Below are positions 1-11,575 of a stretch of 64,000 nt of DNA, one piece after another. Source of the stretch: Silene conica (Eukaryota > Streptophyta > Magnoliopsida > Caryophyllales > Caryophyllaceae); the NCBI GenBank assembly GCA_029255685.2, contig CM055316.2:69145237-69209236 (forward strand). Direction: 5' to 3'. Under the pieces are notes generated by a model. That model was not told where the DNA came from and searched no databases. It saw only the letters and a list, made by a program, of their open reading frames with translations. The translations under genes and the position numbers were made by a program. Position 1 is the stretch's first letter, and every line of letters starts with the position of its first letter.

Positions 1-189
1 GTTAATGGCCCAATACTCACAGTACTTAATAATACCATGAACGTACATCAGCAAATCAGACCCTTACCAGTCACGCAACATATCAGCCTCTTTTCCTTCT
101 GGGTTGAGGTTCACAAGCGTCTCTTTTGTAGAAGAGAGAGAAAATCCTAAGCAACAACTACATACATTAGTATCAGATCAGGTCTTCAG

Positions 190-1021
190 CGAAAGTACGC
201 AGTCATGTATAGCAGGATTAGGATCATGAAATACCATTCCGGCTGCATGCCCTCAGATTAGAGAAACTGATAACAGGGAAGGATGTTCCATTAAGTTCCA
301 AGTTTCTGCACTGTCGCACAGCAGGTTTTTCCCAAACAGCTACCATCATAGCTTGATCAGAGCTGCATACACAGATCTCGAAGTTCTCAGTATACAGGCC
401 AACCAGAAGAAACAAACAGATAATGCATCTGCTAGATTAGAAACAACTTTTGCCTTCAAAGACCATACCTTGTATCAACAATGTAAATCTCAAACAACTC
501 ACAAGTATTACCAACCAGCCTTGGTTTTTGACATATCCGATCAACGAACACAACAATACCAATCACATCTGTACACAAAACACGTTCAAACCATCACGCA
601 TAATACATATCCAAAAAACAAGTAAACCAAATTTTTTAAAGAGTGACCCACCATAACATTCTTCAACTGAAAGCCTTTTCGGTATACTTGCAACAGGCAC
701 GTACCGAACAGGATCAAAGAGCTGCCTACCACACACCGGCCGAACAACAGTTTCGCCATTGAAAACAAGCTCGTAAACTTGACCATCATGACTGCCCCAA
801 CACTGACCTCCAACAACCCTAACTCTAGCGTTTATAATTTCATACTCAACCTGATCATGCATGACGTCGCCAAATAACTCAAGTTCCTCATTATGAAATG
901 CAGTTCTTAGCCTCGCACCCTTTAGCAACATAAAGGAACGAATCAAATTGTTGAAAGCAACATTAAACTCTGAACAGTTATTTACGGCTAATGAAGAAGT
1001 ACATATACTGTGTGTTCTCAA
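190..1021 (-). CDS. RPA70-like OB-fold protein, partial, at least two exons
   Basis: Two minus-strand stretches (about 1021-655 and 415-200) read like consecutive OB folds of a replication protein A large-subunit relative. The first contains KGARLRTAFHNEELELFGDV followed by YEIINARVRV, which matches the 'G.ri.A.....L..F...l.eg.vYeI.nf.V' pattern of DUF223/RPA70 N-terminal OB folds. The second contains VAVWEKPAV and then SFPVISFSNLRA, the 'vtLWg..A....PVvaisnlrv' pattern of DNA-binding OB domains. Family members bind single-stranded DNA. Many plant copies are expanded, and some are carried by Helitrons. The gene runs off the left edge, so its 3' end is not visible. The exon borders are my estimate; nothing longer than 152 codons is open. 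It could be a degraded paralogue rather than an active gene. Confidence 0.5.
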
Positions 1022-2613
1022 ATCACACCGTTTTTTTTATCAATCCCTCGAACATTCAAAAGAAACCACAAGTAATAATGACAAAGAAAGCAGGATTCAT
1101 TAAAAACTACAGGACCCCTTAGAACTACATCATGCCTACCAACAGGCTTGCAGACAACAGAAACACACGAAGAACAATAAAGTAAATTAGATACACCAAC
1201 ATCAGACAGACTACATCCACTGTATACACAACCCATGTTTATCCCAACCATATACCACCATTAACACACAGAAGCCAATACACATCACAGCACTCGAATT
1301 CCTTACACATAGTACTTCAGTAATCAAACAAAACATAAATATGGTCCTGCAAAACTCCCTACCCCAGCACTCACAATAGCATATAAATCACATTACTATG
1401 GAACAACTCAAACAGGAAATCTTCAAATATTATGAACATATAAACTACAATACCTTCTCATCCTCGAATGTTAACAGTTCACATTCGAGAGGATGCGCAG
1501 TCAACGAACCATGTATGCTTATCTTCTCTATTACCCTGACTCTCAGAGAATATACACCATCCCTGCCTGCAAGCGACCTAGCACATTCCGACACTTGTTT
1601 CATAATGGCCTATACAACAAAATGCAGTTATAGACTTATAATTAGAAATGGTAAATATTTCAAATATTGTTCAGCATCAAACAAATAAAATATATCAGAG
1701 ACTAATACAAACCTGAGACAGTGTTGTTACAATGAGAGTAAACATACCCAATAAGAGTAGTTATATTAGTTTGGGTTGCTTGTAAAGTGGGTTAAATGAT
1801 TTAGCAAATTCTCAAATAAAATAATAGTTAGTACTTTAACAGTATGGCCACGCTGAAATGTTACTGTTTACACATTACCTACACATGCCTAGAAGCTAAT
1901 AACATGCACTCTAAATACACAAAATCAAAACCAAATCTTCTCATCTACCACCCACCACAGAAATCATGAATAGATTACTGTTCTCGATTACTCTAGGATA
2001 AATGTTAAATTACATGGTTTAGGAACATGTCTATCCATGTTAATGAAACCATACATAGTTTCAGAATACCTAGAACAAACTTACCTAGTCTGCTCCTCCC
2101 CTTATTATTATTATAAAATGTTGGATTAGTCTAACCTTTAACCATGGTACTAATGATATTTCCTCCTTAAACAACATCCACCCTAACAAAACTCACAGAT
2201 TAAAATCATGAATCTGTAAAACACAAATACCAAAACACACATATATATCAGATCATTCTATACAACATGATACATATATACTACTTAAATACCATCTACA
2301 CAACATAGCTTACAATCGGATTCTTAAAACAACTCTAAAACATAACTAAGTAATAAAAAAATGAAGAGATCACACAATATTAACAGTAATGCACTAAATA
2401 ATTTGAAATATATAGAACCATTAGTACATATCCAGAAAGTCAATAAACAACATTTAAAGATAGCCTATCCCTCAAATTAGTACATGTAATCCACCATCCG
2501 CAAATCATAATAAAACACCTAACAACCAGAGAAATCCAACCGGGTCAGTAGTAAGTGCAAAACAGTACTACATTACAAGTCTATAACCGATCTGCATAAG
2601 TGCTCCATCTACT

Positions 2614-3160
2614 CTAATCAGTAGACCAACCATCAGAGGAAGAGACATTAGGCCTAAAAAAGTCTTCTTCGATATAACTGTAATATATCTCATATATATC
2701 AAGCGCATCAAGGGGACCAGCGAAGATTGCACCAGTAGCCATACATAAATGATATATAGTCATATGAGGGACAATTGATTCACATCGTTTGAAAAACTCG
2801 ATCACTTCTTCCTCTATAGTGGTCAGCTCTCTCCGTTTAAGATCCACTGATTCTGATTATAACAGAGTAAAACGAATAAGTCAGAATTGTTTACAGCGTA
2901 ATTTTTAAAAGTAAATCAAAGATAGCAGTAGCACCTTCGGTCACCTGCTCATCAGGTATTGGTGGATGATTATTCCGGTAACGAGGACCCATCATCAACT
3001 CTAATGAAACAAGACGGAAGTCATTCCGATGAATCAAGCTCCATATAACATCATTGTTCATGACAACCATCAAGCGATCAAACAGAGGACGGAAACCGTT
3101 CACAACTTCATCAATTTTAGATTGTAGAAATCGTACCTCATCAACATTATTCAAAGGCAT
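2614..3160 (-). CDS. uncharacterised protein, two adjacent minus-strand ORFs
   Basis: Open frames of 89 codons (3160-2891) and 77 codons (2847-2614) lie head to tail 43 bp apart on the minus strand. The first starts MPLNNVDEVRF and ends FDLLLKITL; the second is acidic and ends SSSDGWSTD. I recognise no domain in either. They could be exons of one gene with the OB-fold exons further left, but the gap is too short for a usual plant intron (about 50 nt from a GTAAAC to a CAG). The base composition is more coding-like than that of the flanking AT-rich DNA, which is the main support. Confidence 0.3.
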
Positions 3161-3199
3161 AGAGTAGATTAAAAGTAAAAATTACCGAAAAAAGAGGAG

Positions 3200-4192
3200 A
3201 AAACAGAAGTAAGAACTGAAAAGTAATTGCCGTAAAACAGGGTATGAAGTGTGTTTATGTGGACATCACAAAGGAAGAAGACAAATTGCATACTATTCAT
3301 CACGCCCCTTGCACGAGAGCACTGCTCTACTGTTCACCAATTTCAAGTTTTTGTACATTTATAAGGGTTATAGATAAATATTATCTATATAAAACTGTAT
3401 ATATATTAGCATCCAAAAATACTATCTGAGAATAATCTTATTCTATCAATATGAACTCAACAATGGATTGTTTATATTATTAGCCAAAAATAATAATCTA
3501 ATATAATGAAAGACTTATAAGAAGCCTAATTTATTACACTGTTTATCGTTGTATTAATTAAAAATTATTATAGTATTATTGTTAACCCGTTTTAAATTTT
3601 ATTATATTATAAATAAAAATTCTTATATTATTCTGATGCACTTTATTGAATTTGCTCAGAAGTTTTTTCAGTGGATAGTGTCAGTGGTCTCATTTATTCT
3701 ACGGGGGTCAAAGTTGTCGAAGTTGAAAGAATTGGTCAATATTTTTATTTATGTAATTGCAGTTATTTTTACTCTCTTATTGATATTTTTAGTTTAAATT
3801 TTCTATTTATGACAATATATAGAATATCATTTTTCAAAAAAAATGATTAGACCATTATTTTGCGTCTTGGAGAAATGGATTTTTTATTAAATCTTTTTAT
3901 CTCTTTTATAAATATGAAATTGTGAACAAAATAGTCAATTTGATATTTAATACGTCAAAAATATTTGTTTTATTTGTTTAATTAGTAATGAATATTGAAA
4001 ATTATTTGGATCAACACAAATTCTTAATTATATAAGATGATATTATACCACCTGTGTATATATAATAAATATTTTACTTTTCTTCATGCATTATTATATG
4101 TTATACACAAGTGGTATGTAACAAGTTTGTCTTAAGAAATGCATATTGTTTAATCAAATAGAAACTAATATAAAAAACATTAAATTATACAA
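3200..4192. other. AT-rich intergenic DNA, no gene seen
   Basis: There is no supported coding region. Open frames such as 3579-3797 are hydrophobic translations of AT-rich DNA without recognisable domains. A small inverted repeat (about 4045-4062 with 4095-4113, containing ACCACCTGTGTATA and its near complement) could be a very short MITE remnant. Confidence 0.5.
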
Positions 4193-5179
4193 TCTATATA
4201 TCTATCTATATAGAATTATAATAGAAAAATCATTAGACACGTGAATGTCATTAGTTAAATATTTTTCCGCTTATTAATTATTTCGTTGTTTATGCTAAAT
4301 AATTACTTAGTTCCTAATTAATATTATTGGTTTTATCTAATCATTTCGTTATTATTATACTTTCACTTTTTATGATTTTTCTAATCACGTAATCTATATC
4401 CATTTATAGTTTATTTTTGTTTTTTGATTTGATGGTGTAGAATTTCTATCTATTTGAATTTACTTGAGTAATTCTATGTATACGGGGTAAGTATTACTGG
4501 GTCGATAATTTCTTATTTATAAAGAAATATTTGTTAATGTAATTTAATTCGGATTTTGTCGGGCCAATTCATGTCATGTCAGTTTGGTTCACCATTTTTT
4601 CGAGATAATAAGAGTCGGGTCTGGTTGGGTCATTTCGATTCGGGTCAGATCAGGTCAATGGTTAAGAGAGAAATCTCATTTCAAGTCATTTTGGTCATTA
4701 GACTTGCGTTTTTCCAGGTTATTTTCGGGTTGGGTGGTTTCGGATCATGCCACTTCGGGTTGGATTAGTTACGGGTCAAATTAGTTCGGGTCATTTTCCG
4801 GCCGAGTCAGATCCATTAGGATTTTGGTTCATATTCAAGTGATGTAGCTTGGGTCAATTTCGGGTGTCAGGTCAGCCTATTTTCGGATATGTAACAACTA
4901 TTGTTCTCAAATTGAAATATGACAAAAATAATAAATAGTAAAGGGAAAAAACGTAATAGTCAAGCGACGGAAAATAGAAACTTATAAATAAAGATAAAAG
5001 GCGAGACCAAATATTACTCTAAGTCCCCTATTCCAAAAGATGAATGGTAGTCTGACTAATTCTAACATATTTATAACAATATCATTCTGATTTTTCATAT
5101 GTTTTAAACATTTATTTATATAAAACTAAGAACTATTCAACTATGCATTTCCGTGCAATTTGCACGGGTTCTAAGCTAG
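4193..5179 (+). mobile_element. non-autonomous Helitron, 987 bp
   Basis: The 5' end reads TCTATATATCTATC directly after an A. The 3' end is CTAG at 5176-5179 directly before a T, so the insertion lies between A and T as expected. Eight bases inside the 3' end there is a perfect 8-bp hairpin, CCGTGCAA (5151-5158) with TTGCACGG (5160-5167) around a single T. TC start, CTRR end, subterminal hairpin and A|T target are the standard Helitron hallmarks. No RepHel protein is present, so the element depends on another copy. The interior (about 4540-4890) is rich in degenerate GGGTCGGGTT words. Confidence 0.8.
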
Positions 5180-6212
5180 TAATATATAAAAACATAATGC
5201 ATCATACTAATTAAATTAATCTTTCAAGACATAATTCCGTAATTATGTAGAGTAATTTACCCAAACCACCATTTAATGACTTAAATTATGTGATAATTCC
5301 GTAATTAATCACATAATATTAATCAAACATACATATTCATATTATCGTATAATATGAATTAATCCAACATTATTTTAAACCGTTTTAAAATAATTAGGTA
5401 TCAAATCTAGTGAACTTTTTCACCCAAAAATTACACATTATCAATATAATGTATAATAATAAAAAAACGAAAAACAGCTCGCGATTAAAAAGAAAAGCCG
5501 AGACAAAAGAAGAAAAGAAAAAAAAAAGATTTCCTGCGCTTTGGAAAAACGCAAAAAACAAACAAAGCGTCGCAAAAACCCAGAAAAGCGCGGCTAATAA
5601 CAGGCTGTAACTAGATTTTCTGACGCTTTTAACAATTGTAACATTAAAATGACACTTTTAAACTGTTGCAATTTAAATAAAAACCGCCGCAAGAACAAGA
5701 AAAAGCCAGAAAAAGCGTCGGAAAACGAACACGCTGTAATTGAAGTGCTGGAAAACAGCTTGATATCAAAATTTTATTTTTTTTCTTTAAAAACATACAT
5801 GAACTTGAATAACTAATGTCGGGTTGTTAAATACGAGATCGATAACCTTCAAAATTTTAATCTTTATTAGATATAGTTGTAATCTTAATCATTCAAATTA
5901 ACCTTTTAAGACGAATATCAAGATTATGGTGGAATCGATTATATAGCAAATTATATAATTCAAGAACATGTGAGACGATTTCCTTTCACGTTTTAATTCA
6001 ATCCCTATTAAATTAAAACATCTACAAATTTATTATTTTGTTACATTAACTGTTTAAGACAACAACAACAATAAATCAAAAGGAAAGCGACGAACAAAAA
6101 AACAAAAAAAACCTTCTCGGCTAGGAATAACGCACGACTATATGTTTTTTTTCCTTTAAATTTTCTCAAAACGTTTATGAAAATCATACAAAAATAAAAT
6201 TCGTAAGTCTTA
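5180..6212 (-). other. AT-rich DNA, probably the leader of the minus-strand LTR element
   Basis: Read on the minus strand, this lies downstream of the primer binding site at 6213-6224 and is therefore where leader and gag should be. No gag or pol similarity is visible. Around 5470-5760 there are A-rich stretches with GCG-bearing words (AAAGCG and similar). The element looks truncated or decayed here. Confidence 0.35.
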
Positions 6213-6227
6213 CGCTCTGATACCTCT

Positions 6228-7223
6228 TGTGGGAAAATATATGTATATATTCTCAATTCTTTATATGCAGGATTATAACGAATATATAAGGTACGATTTA
6301 TAGTCATAAACGAAAAACAAGATACAAAGATTGAGATTAAGAATTAACCTTTTGTCCTTGCAAAGGCCTAAGATCAGATATCAAAACAGATATCCACCTA
6401 ATCGTTGCACCCAAGATGTCCTGAGAAATACCCTTTCCTGAGCTAGAAACTGCAAAATTACCTCTAATTTTATGTAAAATGAAAGCTAGAGAGAGAGAGA
6501 AGAGGGAGGCGGTTATATGTGGGAACTCATGCCATCCCAGGGTGCCGAGTTGGTCTTATTTATAGGGGAGTGTATTGAGTAGTTTAATCAGAATACAACT
6601 CTTCTGTTTATACTACTAACAACTTCTCCTAATAACAATAAGATAGAGTTCTGCTCCCAACTAACTGATCCATACTCCCCATAGGGTGCCGTGTGATCAC
6701 TGTAGTAACCGAATTTTTACAGATAAAAATCGGTTGTTACACACTCTTTGTGTGTAATGTTTATCTTTATAAATATCGTATATTTATATTTTAACAATTA
6801 AATATAATCGTTTATATTTAACTGAATTATTTAATCTTTATTAAATAATTTCATTACACACTAATTAAATATAACATTTTACATTTAATTATGAAGTAAC
6901 ATTTTAATTCGTCTTAGCTAATATTATTTAATCAGTATTAAATAATTATATCATCATTACGTTGACTAACCGTTTAGTCGTATAGGGTATCAATATGATT
7001 ACATTTTCATCTAATCATATCTCTCAGATTCCATCCTTTAGGTGTGACTCTTAGGGATCAGTTGATTACCGCCATATGTATGACAATAACGTCAAACTTT
7101 CTAGCAAGCCAACCGTTATTGATAAACGTGAATCAACTGGCTAAAATACAAAGTATACCATGTGTTCCTTTAAGAGATTTATACGTGTTGTCGCACTAGC
7201 TGTTGAGGACACTAGCTCCAACA
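6228..7223 (-). mobile_element. 5' LTR and primer binding site of a minus-strand LTR retrotransposon
   Basis: On the minus strand the LTR would start TGTTGGAGCTAGTG (ending at plus 7223) and end TTTTCCCACA (plus 6228), about 996 bp. Three bases further on is GGTATCAGAGCG (plus 6213-6224), the initiator-methionine tRNA primer site used by most plant LTR elements. The start resembles LTRs of plant Copia elements, but no pol domain is left to confirm the clade. No partner LTR or target duplication was found, so only this end of the element is preserved. Confidence 0.6.
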
Positions 7224-8300
7224 TAAGTAGGCTCTGGGTCTCTACTACCTTTTGCTACTTGGGTCAAGGGCTTGATTCTTAGAGTTAGAAAGCGTCTAAC
7301 GTAATTTCTTTGTTTTAAAGAAATTCCCTTGATTGAGGTGTTTTTGGAAAAGTTGTTGATGAAGGAGAGTCCGCTGCGATTGGAAAAGCACAGGTTGGAT
7401 GAGTTTCTGCTGATCTGGGGTAAATCCTCGCAAGCTAGGAAGAAGTAGGTAGGCTTTCTGAACTTCAAAGGACATGTAAAGGGAAGTAGACTTTCCAAGA
7501 CTCTCGGGCGTCTAGAGCAGCTACTGAACTACTGCTCGCTGCTTCCGCAACAGACCTAACAAACTCAAATTGCCTACACCCTTATCCTTATTATGGCTAT
7601 GCAGCCAACCATCCTCTAACCCTTTGCGCTTGGTCTGCATACAGTCACGAAAGCTAAAGCTTACCACTGCTCCTGTCGCACAACCAAAGCCCATTCTGCA
7701 CCAATCCAGAACTCACTGCCCCACATTTACAAAACCATTCCAGTAGCATCAGCCTCGCTGTGACCAATGTCTTCGTGCATCAACATCACTGGTATTCCTA
7801 AGCTTCTGCTCATCTTCCATATTTAATTGAAGCCATTGACCTCTGGTACTCTTCCCAGCCATGATCTACTTCAAGACCATACTGAGAAAAACACTGCAGA
7901 CACGCCCTAGTTATCCACATAACACCAATCAAACCCCCTACTGCAGAAGCTGCCTAGTACAGTACTGGAAGCAGAAAAACTTCAAAAGAAAAAAACACAA
8001 TGCGATAAACAAAAGCCTACCATTTATTCTGAAAGCATAAAAAGTCCTAAGCCAATACCAAGCCTCAAACTAACTGACCAATTATCCATTAGTAAAGGAA
8101 GTAGAGGGTTCGTCATTGGCCAATAGGTAGGAGGGAGGCAAGGCATTGCAGGTAATTGTGGCTTCTGTTACGTCTGTTTTTGCTGCCACACCTTCTTGAC
8201 TGGCACTGCCTTTTGTAAAGTTTGCTTCTGAAATTTCAAGGATTGGTCCTTCACATACCCCATTCCTTTGCAGTGGGAGCATCCTTCAAACAACATTTCA
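7224..8300 (-). pseudogene. LINE ORF1-like zinc-knuckle debris
   Basis: On the minus strand near 8283-8150 one frame reads CSHCKGMGYVKDQS followed by a basic, Gln-rich stretch and KKVWQQKQT. This resembles the CCHC knuckle of plant LINE ORF1 (gag-like) proteins, with the His and last Cys replaced (Y and S). Stops interrupt it soon after. The rest (7224-7990), including a 91-codon open stretch that runs into the adjacent LTR, gives no recognisable domain. The LTR at 6228-7223 appears to have inserted into this older sequence. Confidence 0.4.
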
Positions 8301-8459
8301 AGCAGCCTTCAAACAACAACTGAATCAAGTTTTCATTCTGTTTTTTTGTTAGCTGAACTCTTTAGTGTGACCATTTTTAATCACTACTCTGGAATTTAAG
8401 GTTTGCTGAAATAGTTGAGGTATTATTCCAGTTTGATTTCTTATTAGGAGTTTGATTGA

Positions 8460-8605
8460 ATGTTAGAACTATACATATGGCAACAACATTTCTACTTTGT
8501 GGATTGTATGTTTGGAGATTATTAAGTTTATGGTATGTTGCAAGTACTGTGCTAGGTATGAGAATTATACATATGGCAGCAACATTTCTACTGATTGCCT
8601 CATTG
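8460..8605. repeat. two-copy direct repeat, about 107 bp apart
   Basis: A roughly 30-bp segment containing TACATATGGCAACAACATTT (about 8470) recurs with few changes about 107 bp later (about 8577). It precedes the larger tandem array and may be part of the same repeat environment. Confidence 0.6.
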
Positions 8606-8624
8606 CAGATTAGTCGGAAGTATG

Positions 8625-9425
8625 AAGGTCTGAAAGTCGCTGCTGATGCACAGGAAACGATTAAAAATCAGAATTGACCTATCATCAAAGAATGACGCAC
8701 AACTCGCAAATTAGCGGTCGCTTTTAAGCGATTCTTTTTGGATATAAAATTTAACATCCTTAGCTTTCATTTGATGTATCTTGTGCATTTTTTCTGACTT
8801 GAGTTGAGAGATATAAGGTTTGAAAGTCACTGCTGATGCACATGAAGTTATTAAAATTCTGAATGGACATATCATCAAAGAATGATGCACAACTCCCAAA
8901 TTAGCGGCCGATTTTAAGCGATTCTTTTTGGATATAAAACTTAACATCCTTAGCTTTCATTTGATGTATCTTGTGCATTTTTTTTAGACCTGAGTTGAGA
9001 GATATAAGGTCTGAAAGTCGTTGCTGATGCACAGGAAGTTATTAAAAATCAGAATGGACATATCATCAAAGAATGATGCACAACTCCCAATTTAGCGGCC
9101 GATTTTAAGCGATTCTTTTTGGATATAAAACTTAGCATCCTTGGCTTTCATTTGATGTATAATGAGCATTTTTTTCGACCTGAGTTGAGAGATATGAGGT
9201 CTGAAAATTACTGTTGCTGCACAGGAAGTTATTAAAATTCAGAATCGACATATCATCAAAGAATTATGCACAACTCCCAAATTAGCGGCCGGTTTTAAGT
9301 GATTCTTTTTGCATATGAAACTTAGCCATCCTTAGCTTTCATTTGATGTATCATGAGCATTTTTTTTCGACCTAAGTTGAGAGATATGAGGTCTGAAAAT
9401 TACTGTTGCAGCACAGGAAATGATA
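8625..9425. repeat. tandem array, about 190-bp period, four units plus a partial
   Basis: The phrase AGGTCTGAAAGT (or a one- to three-base variant) starts at 8625, 8815, 9006, 9196 and 9388, giving periods of 190, 191, 190 and 192 bp. Each unit also contains TAGCGG, TTTTAAGCGATTCTTTTTG and TTTCATTTGATGTAT in the same order. Neighbouring units differ by scattered substitutions. The period is within the nucleosome-repeat range typical of plant satellites, but this array is short. Confidence 0.9.
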
Positions 9426-10446
9426 AAAGATTTCAGAGGGGACTTGAACTTGCTTACAACTTTGTAACTCAAAAATCAAACAATATATTTATTAAGAGAA
9501 GGAAAATTGTAACATCCCGTATTTTCGTAAAACTAATTTAAGCGTTTTAAATTATTTTAAGTAATAAAATAATATTTTAATAACGTATTGTGAAAGGTTT
9601 TAATTTAATTAGTAAGATCCGTCTTAAGAACCTTAAGTCCTTAAGACGAAAACAAACTTGGTAAACTTAAACTCGTATCTTAAATATCCGTTCAAGTGTC
9701 CGACCCATTTAATTGACTCGGAAAGGACAGCTCATAAAACCCCCATAAACCCTTTTTGTCGACACAATTGTTCCTTCTCCAACTCATTTCAGTGTAAAAC
9801 ATTTCCTCTAAAACCTCCATTTTATTTCTCCTTCTTTTGATCTTTTCTTCATCATCCGTTCTCCGATTGAAGGTAAAAATAACATTTTCGGAATCCTCAT
9901 TTAATTTCCAAGCCATCTATCACTTTCGTTTTGCAAATCCTTAACTTCGAAAATGGGACTGTTTTCCTCGAATTCCGTTTTTGAGTCCTTAAACCCGTTT
10001 TTCGTGTTTGTAGGTGAAGGATTGGACAACCCGGACATTGATAGCTACTTGGTAGAGGAGGATCTTTAGCCGGAATCGCTTGAGAGGTGACGATAATGAG
10101 AAACTCGGCCTTTATGTGTATATTAGCAAGTTTGATGTGTTCTTATGATTAGTTTCTGATTTTGTTAAAGTATAATGTTTAAAGGACTTAGTAACATGAT
10201 TAGGAATGTTTATTTGTGATGAATTTATGCTTGTTGATGTTCTTATGCTCATATATTGTTTTTCTGAAATTTTCACAAGTTGAGACGGATACTTGATAAA
10301 ATCGTTTGAGGATTGTTATGGGACTTGTTTGCTGTTAGATAAGTTGTATTTGATGATTCATGATGTTGGGTAAACCTTATTTTTAATAATTCTTGAAGTT
10401 GTATGTCGATTTATGAAGTTTTCAAACAAGCTGAAAATGGCGAATT

Positions 10447-10820
10447 TCGCGACAGGCTCTCTGAGCCGGTCGACCGACCGGCTGGGAGTGCGTTTGTGTG
10501 TTTTTCGTATTTTTGAAAGATTGGCCTTGGGACTGCCAGCCGGCCGACCGGCTGGTAGTCTCTTCGTGTAGATTGTGTTTTGCGAAGAACATAGGAAAGA
10601 TGGGAGCCCAGCCGGCAGACCGGCCGCCTGCCAGCCGGCTGGGAGTGCATGTGGGGATGGTTTACGAATTTTGTAAAGGCTAGGGAATGGGTTCCCAGCC
10701 GGCCGACCGGCTGCCTGCCGACCGGCTGGGAGTCCTTTGTGTTTCGTTGTTTTCATCAAAGGGTGTAGGCTGAGAGGATCACCAGCCGGCCGACCGGCTG
10801 CCTGCCGACCGGCTGGGGAT
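10447..10820. repeat. GC-rich self-complementary words in the LTR
   Basis: Words such as GCCGGTCGACCGACCGGCTG and CAGCCGGCCGACCGGCTG recur five or six times, separated by ordinary AT-richer DNA. Each can fold on itself. The same block is in the 3' LTR (18125-18485) with one lost CG. It makes a local CpG-rich island in an otherwise AT-rich LTR. Confidence 0.85.
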
Positions 10821-11116
10821 CCCTGTAGGCTGTTTTTGTTGTGTTTCGCGTATAACTTTTAAACGGTTGATCGGTTTTGATTGAAACTCGTTTTGTGTAC
10901 CCGTGATATGTATTTCAGGTCCCCGGAGGATGGGCAACACTATATTGGGTTCGGGAATGGAGTGAGGATAGAGACCCGCGGTCGGGTAACCGAAAGGGAA
11001 ACCGGCTCTCCCTCGTCTTAGTTCCCGGGATCAATTAAGTGTTGATTAGTGGTTTAAGGAGTTAGAACTATGAGTTAGTTTCTACCTTTGGATGTTAGTG
11101 TTTACATTGGTTGTCG

Positions 11117-11575
11117 CGTGGTGGGATATGTGTTAAATTCACCTCTGGACCCACTACGTGTCTTATATGTCGCGTGACGGGATATGTGTTAAGCTCACCT
11201 CTGGACCCGTTACGTGTTTTGCTTGGGCGTGTCAGGATATGTGTTAAGCTCACCTCTGGACCTGACACGTGATCGGTTGTCGTGCACGGGATATGTGTTA
11301 AGCTCACCTCTGGACCCGTTGTGCGATAACTGTGTATTGGGATATGTGTTAAGTTCACCTCTGGACCCAATACTTGTTTGTAGCATTGAGATATGTGTTA
11401 AGCTCACCTCTGAACCCTTTGCTTGTGGATGATTAGGGATATGTGTTAAGTTTACCTCTGGACCTTTTTCCTCGAATTGTAAGTTTAGGGATATGTGTTA
11501 AGTTCACCTCTGGACCCTTTACTTAGATTGTGTAGTGATGGGATATGTGTTAAGCTCACCTCTGGACCCATTGCT
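11117..11575 (+). repeat. array of nine predicted hairpins with constant loop and variable stems
   Basis: The core ATATGTGTTAAGCTCACC followed by TCTGGA occurs nine times about 50 bp apart. The bases on either side of each core pair with each other but differ between units: CGTGTCAGG with CCTGACACG (11228-11236 with 11261-11269), GTATTGGG with CCCAATAC (11334-11341 with 11366-11373), and CGTGGTGGG with CCCACTACG (11117-11125 with 11150-11158, one G-T pair). Units 6 and 7 have weak stems. The pattern suggests selection on a folded RNA or single-stranded DNA form; that is inference. Confidence 0.85.

Noticed and set aside
3579-3797. 72-codon hydrophobic frame that could be a small membrane protein
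   Set aside because: AT-rich DNA gives Ile/Phe/Leu-rich frames by chance; no promoter or conserved motif was seen.
5410-5610. Lys-rich 66-codon frame
   Set aside because: A-rich low-complexity DNA without homology.
8625-9425. CRISPR-like array
   Set aside because: Units are about 190 bp, contiguous and diverged; this is a eukaryotic tandem repeat without spacers.
10358-10759. 133-codon minus-strand frame with PAGR/PAGW repeats, and its copy at 18021-18422
   Set aside because: It is a compositional frame through the GC-rich palindromic LTR block and is repeated only because the LTR is.
11095-11432. Repetitive frames GSRGELNTYP and YVLSSPLDP on the two strands
   Set aside because: They arise from the hairpin array; units are not all multiples of three and stops break them.
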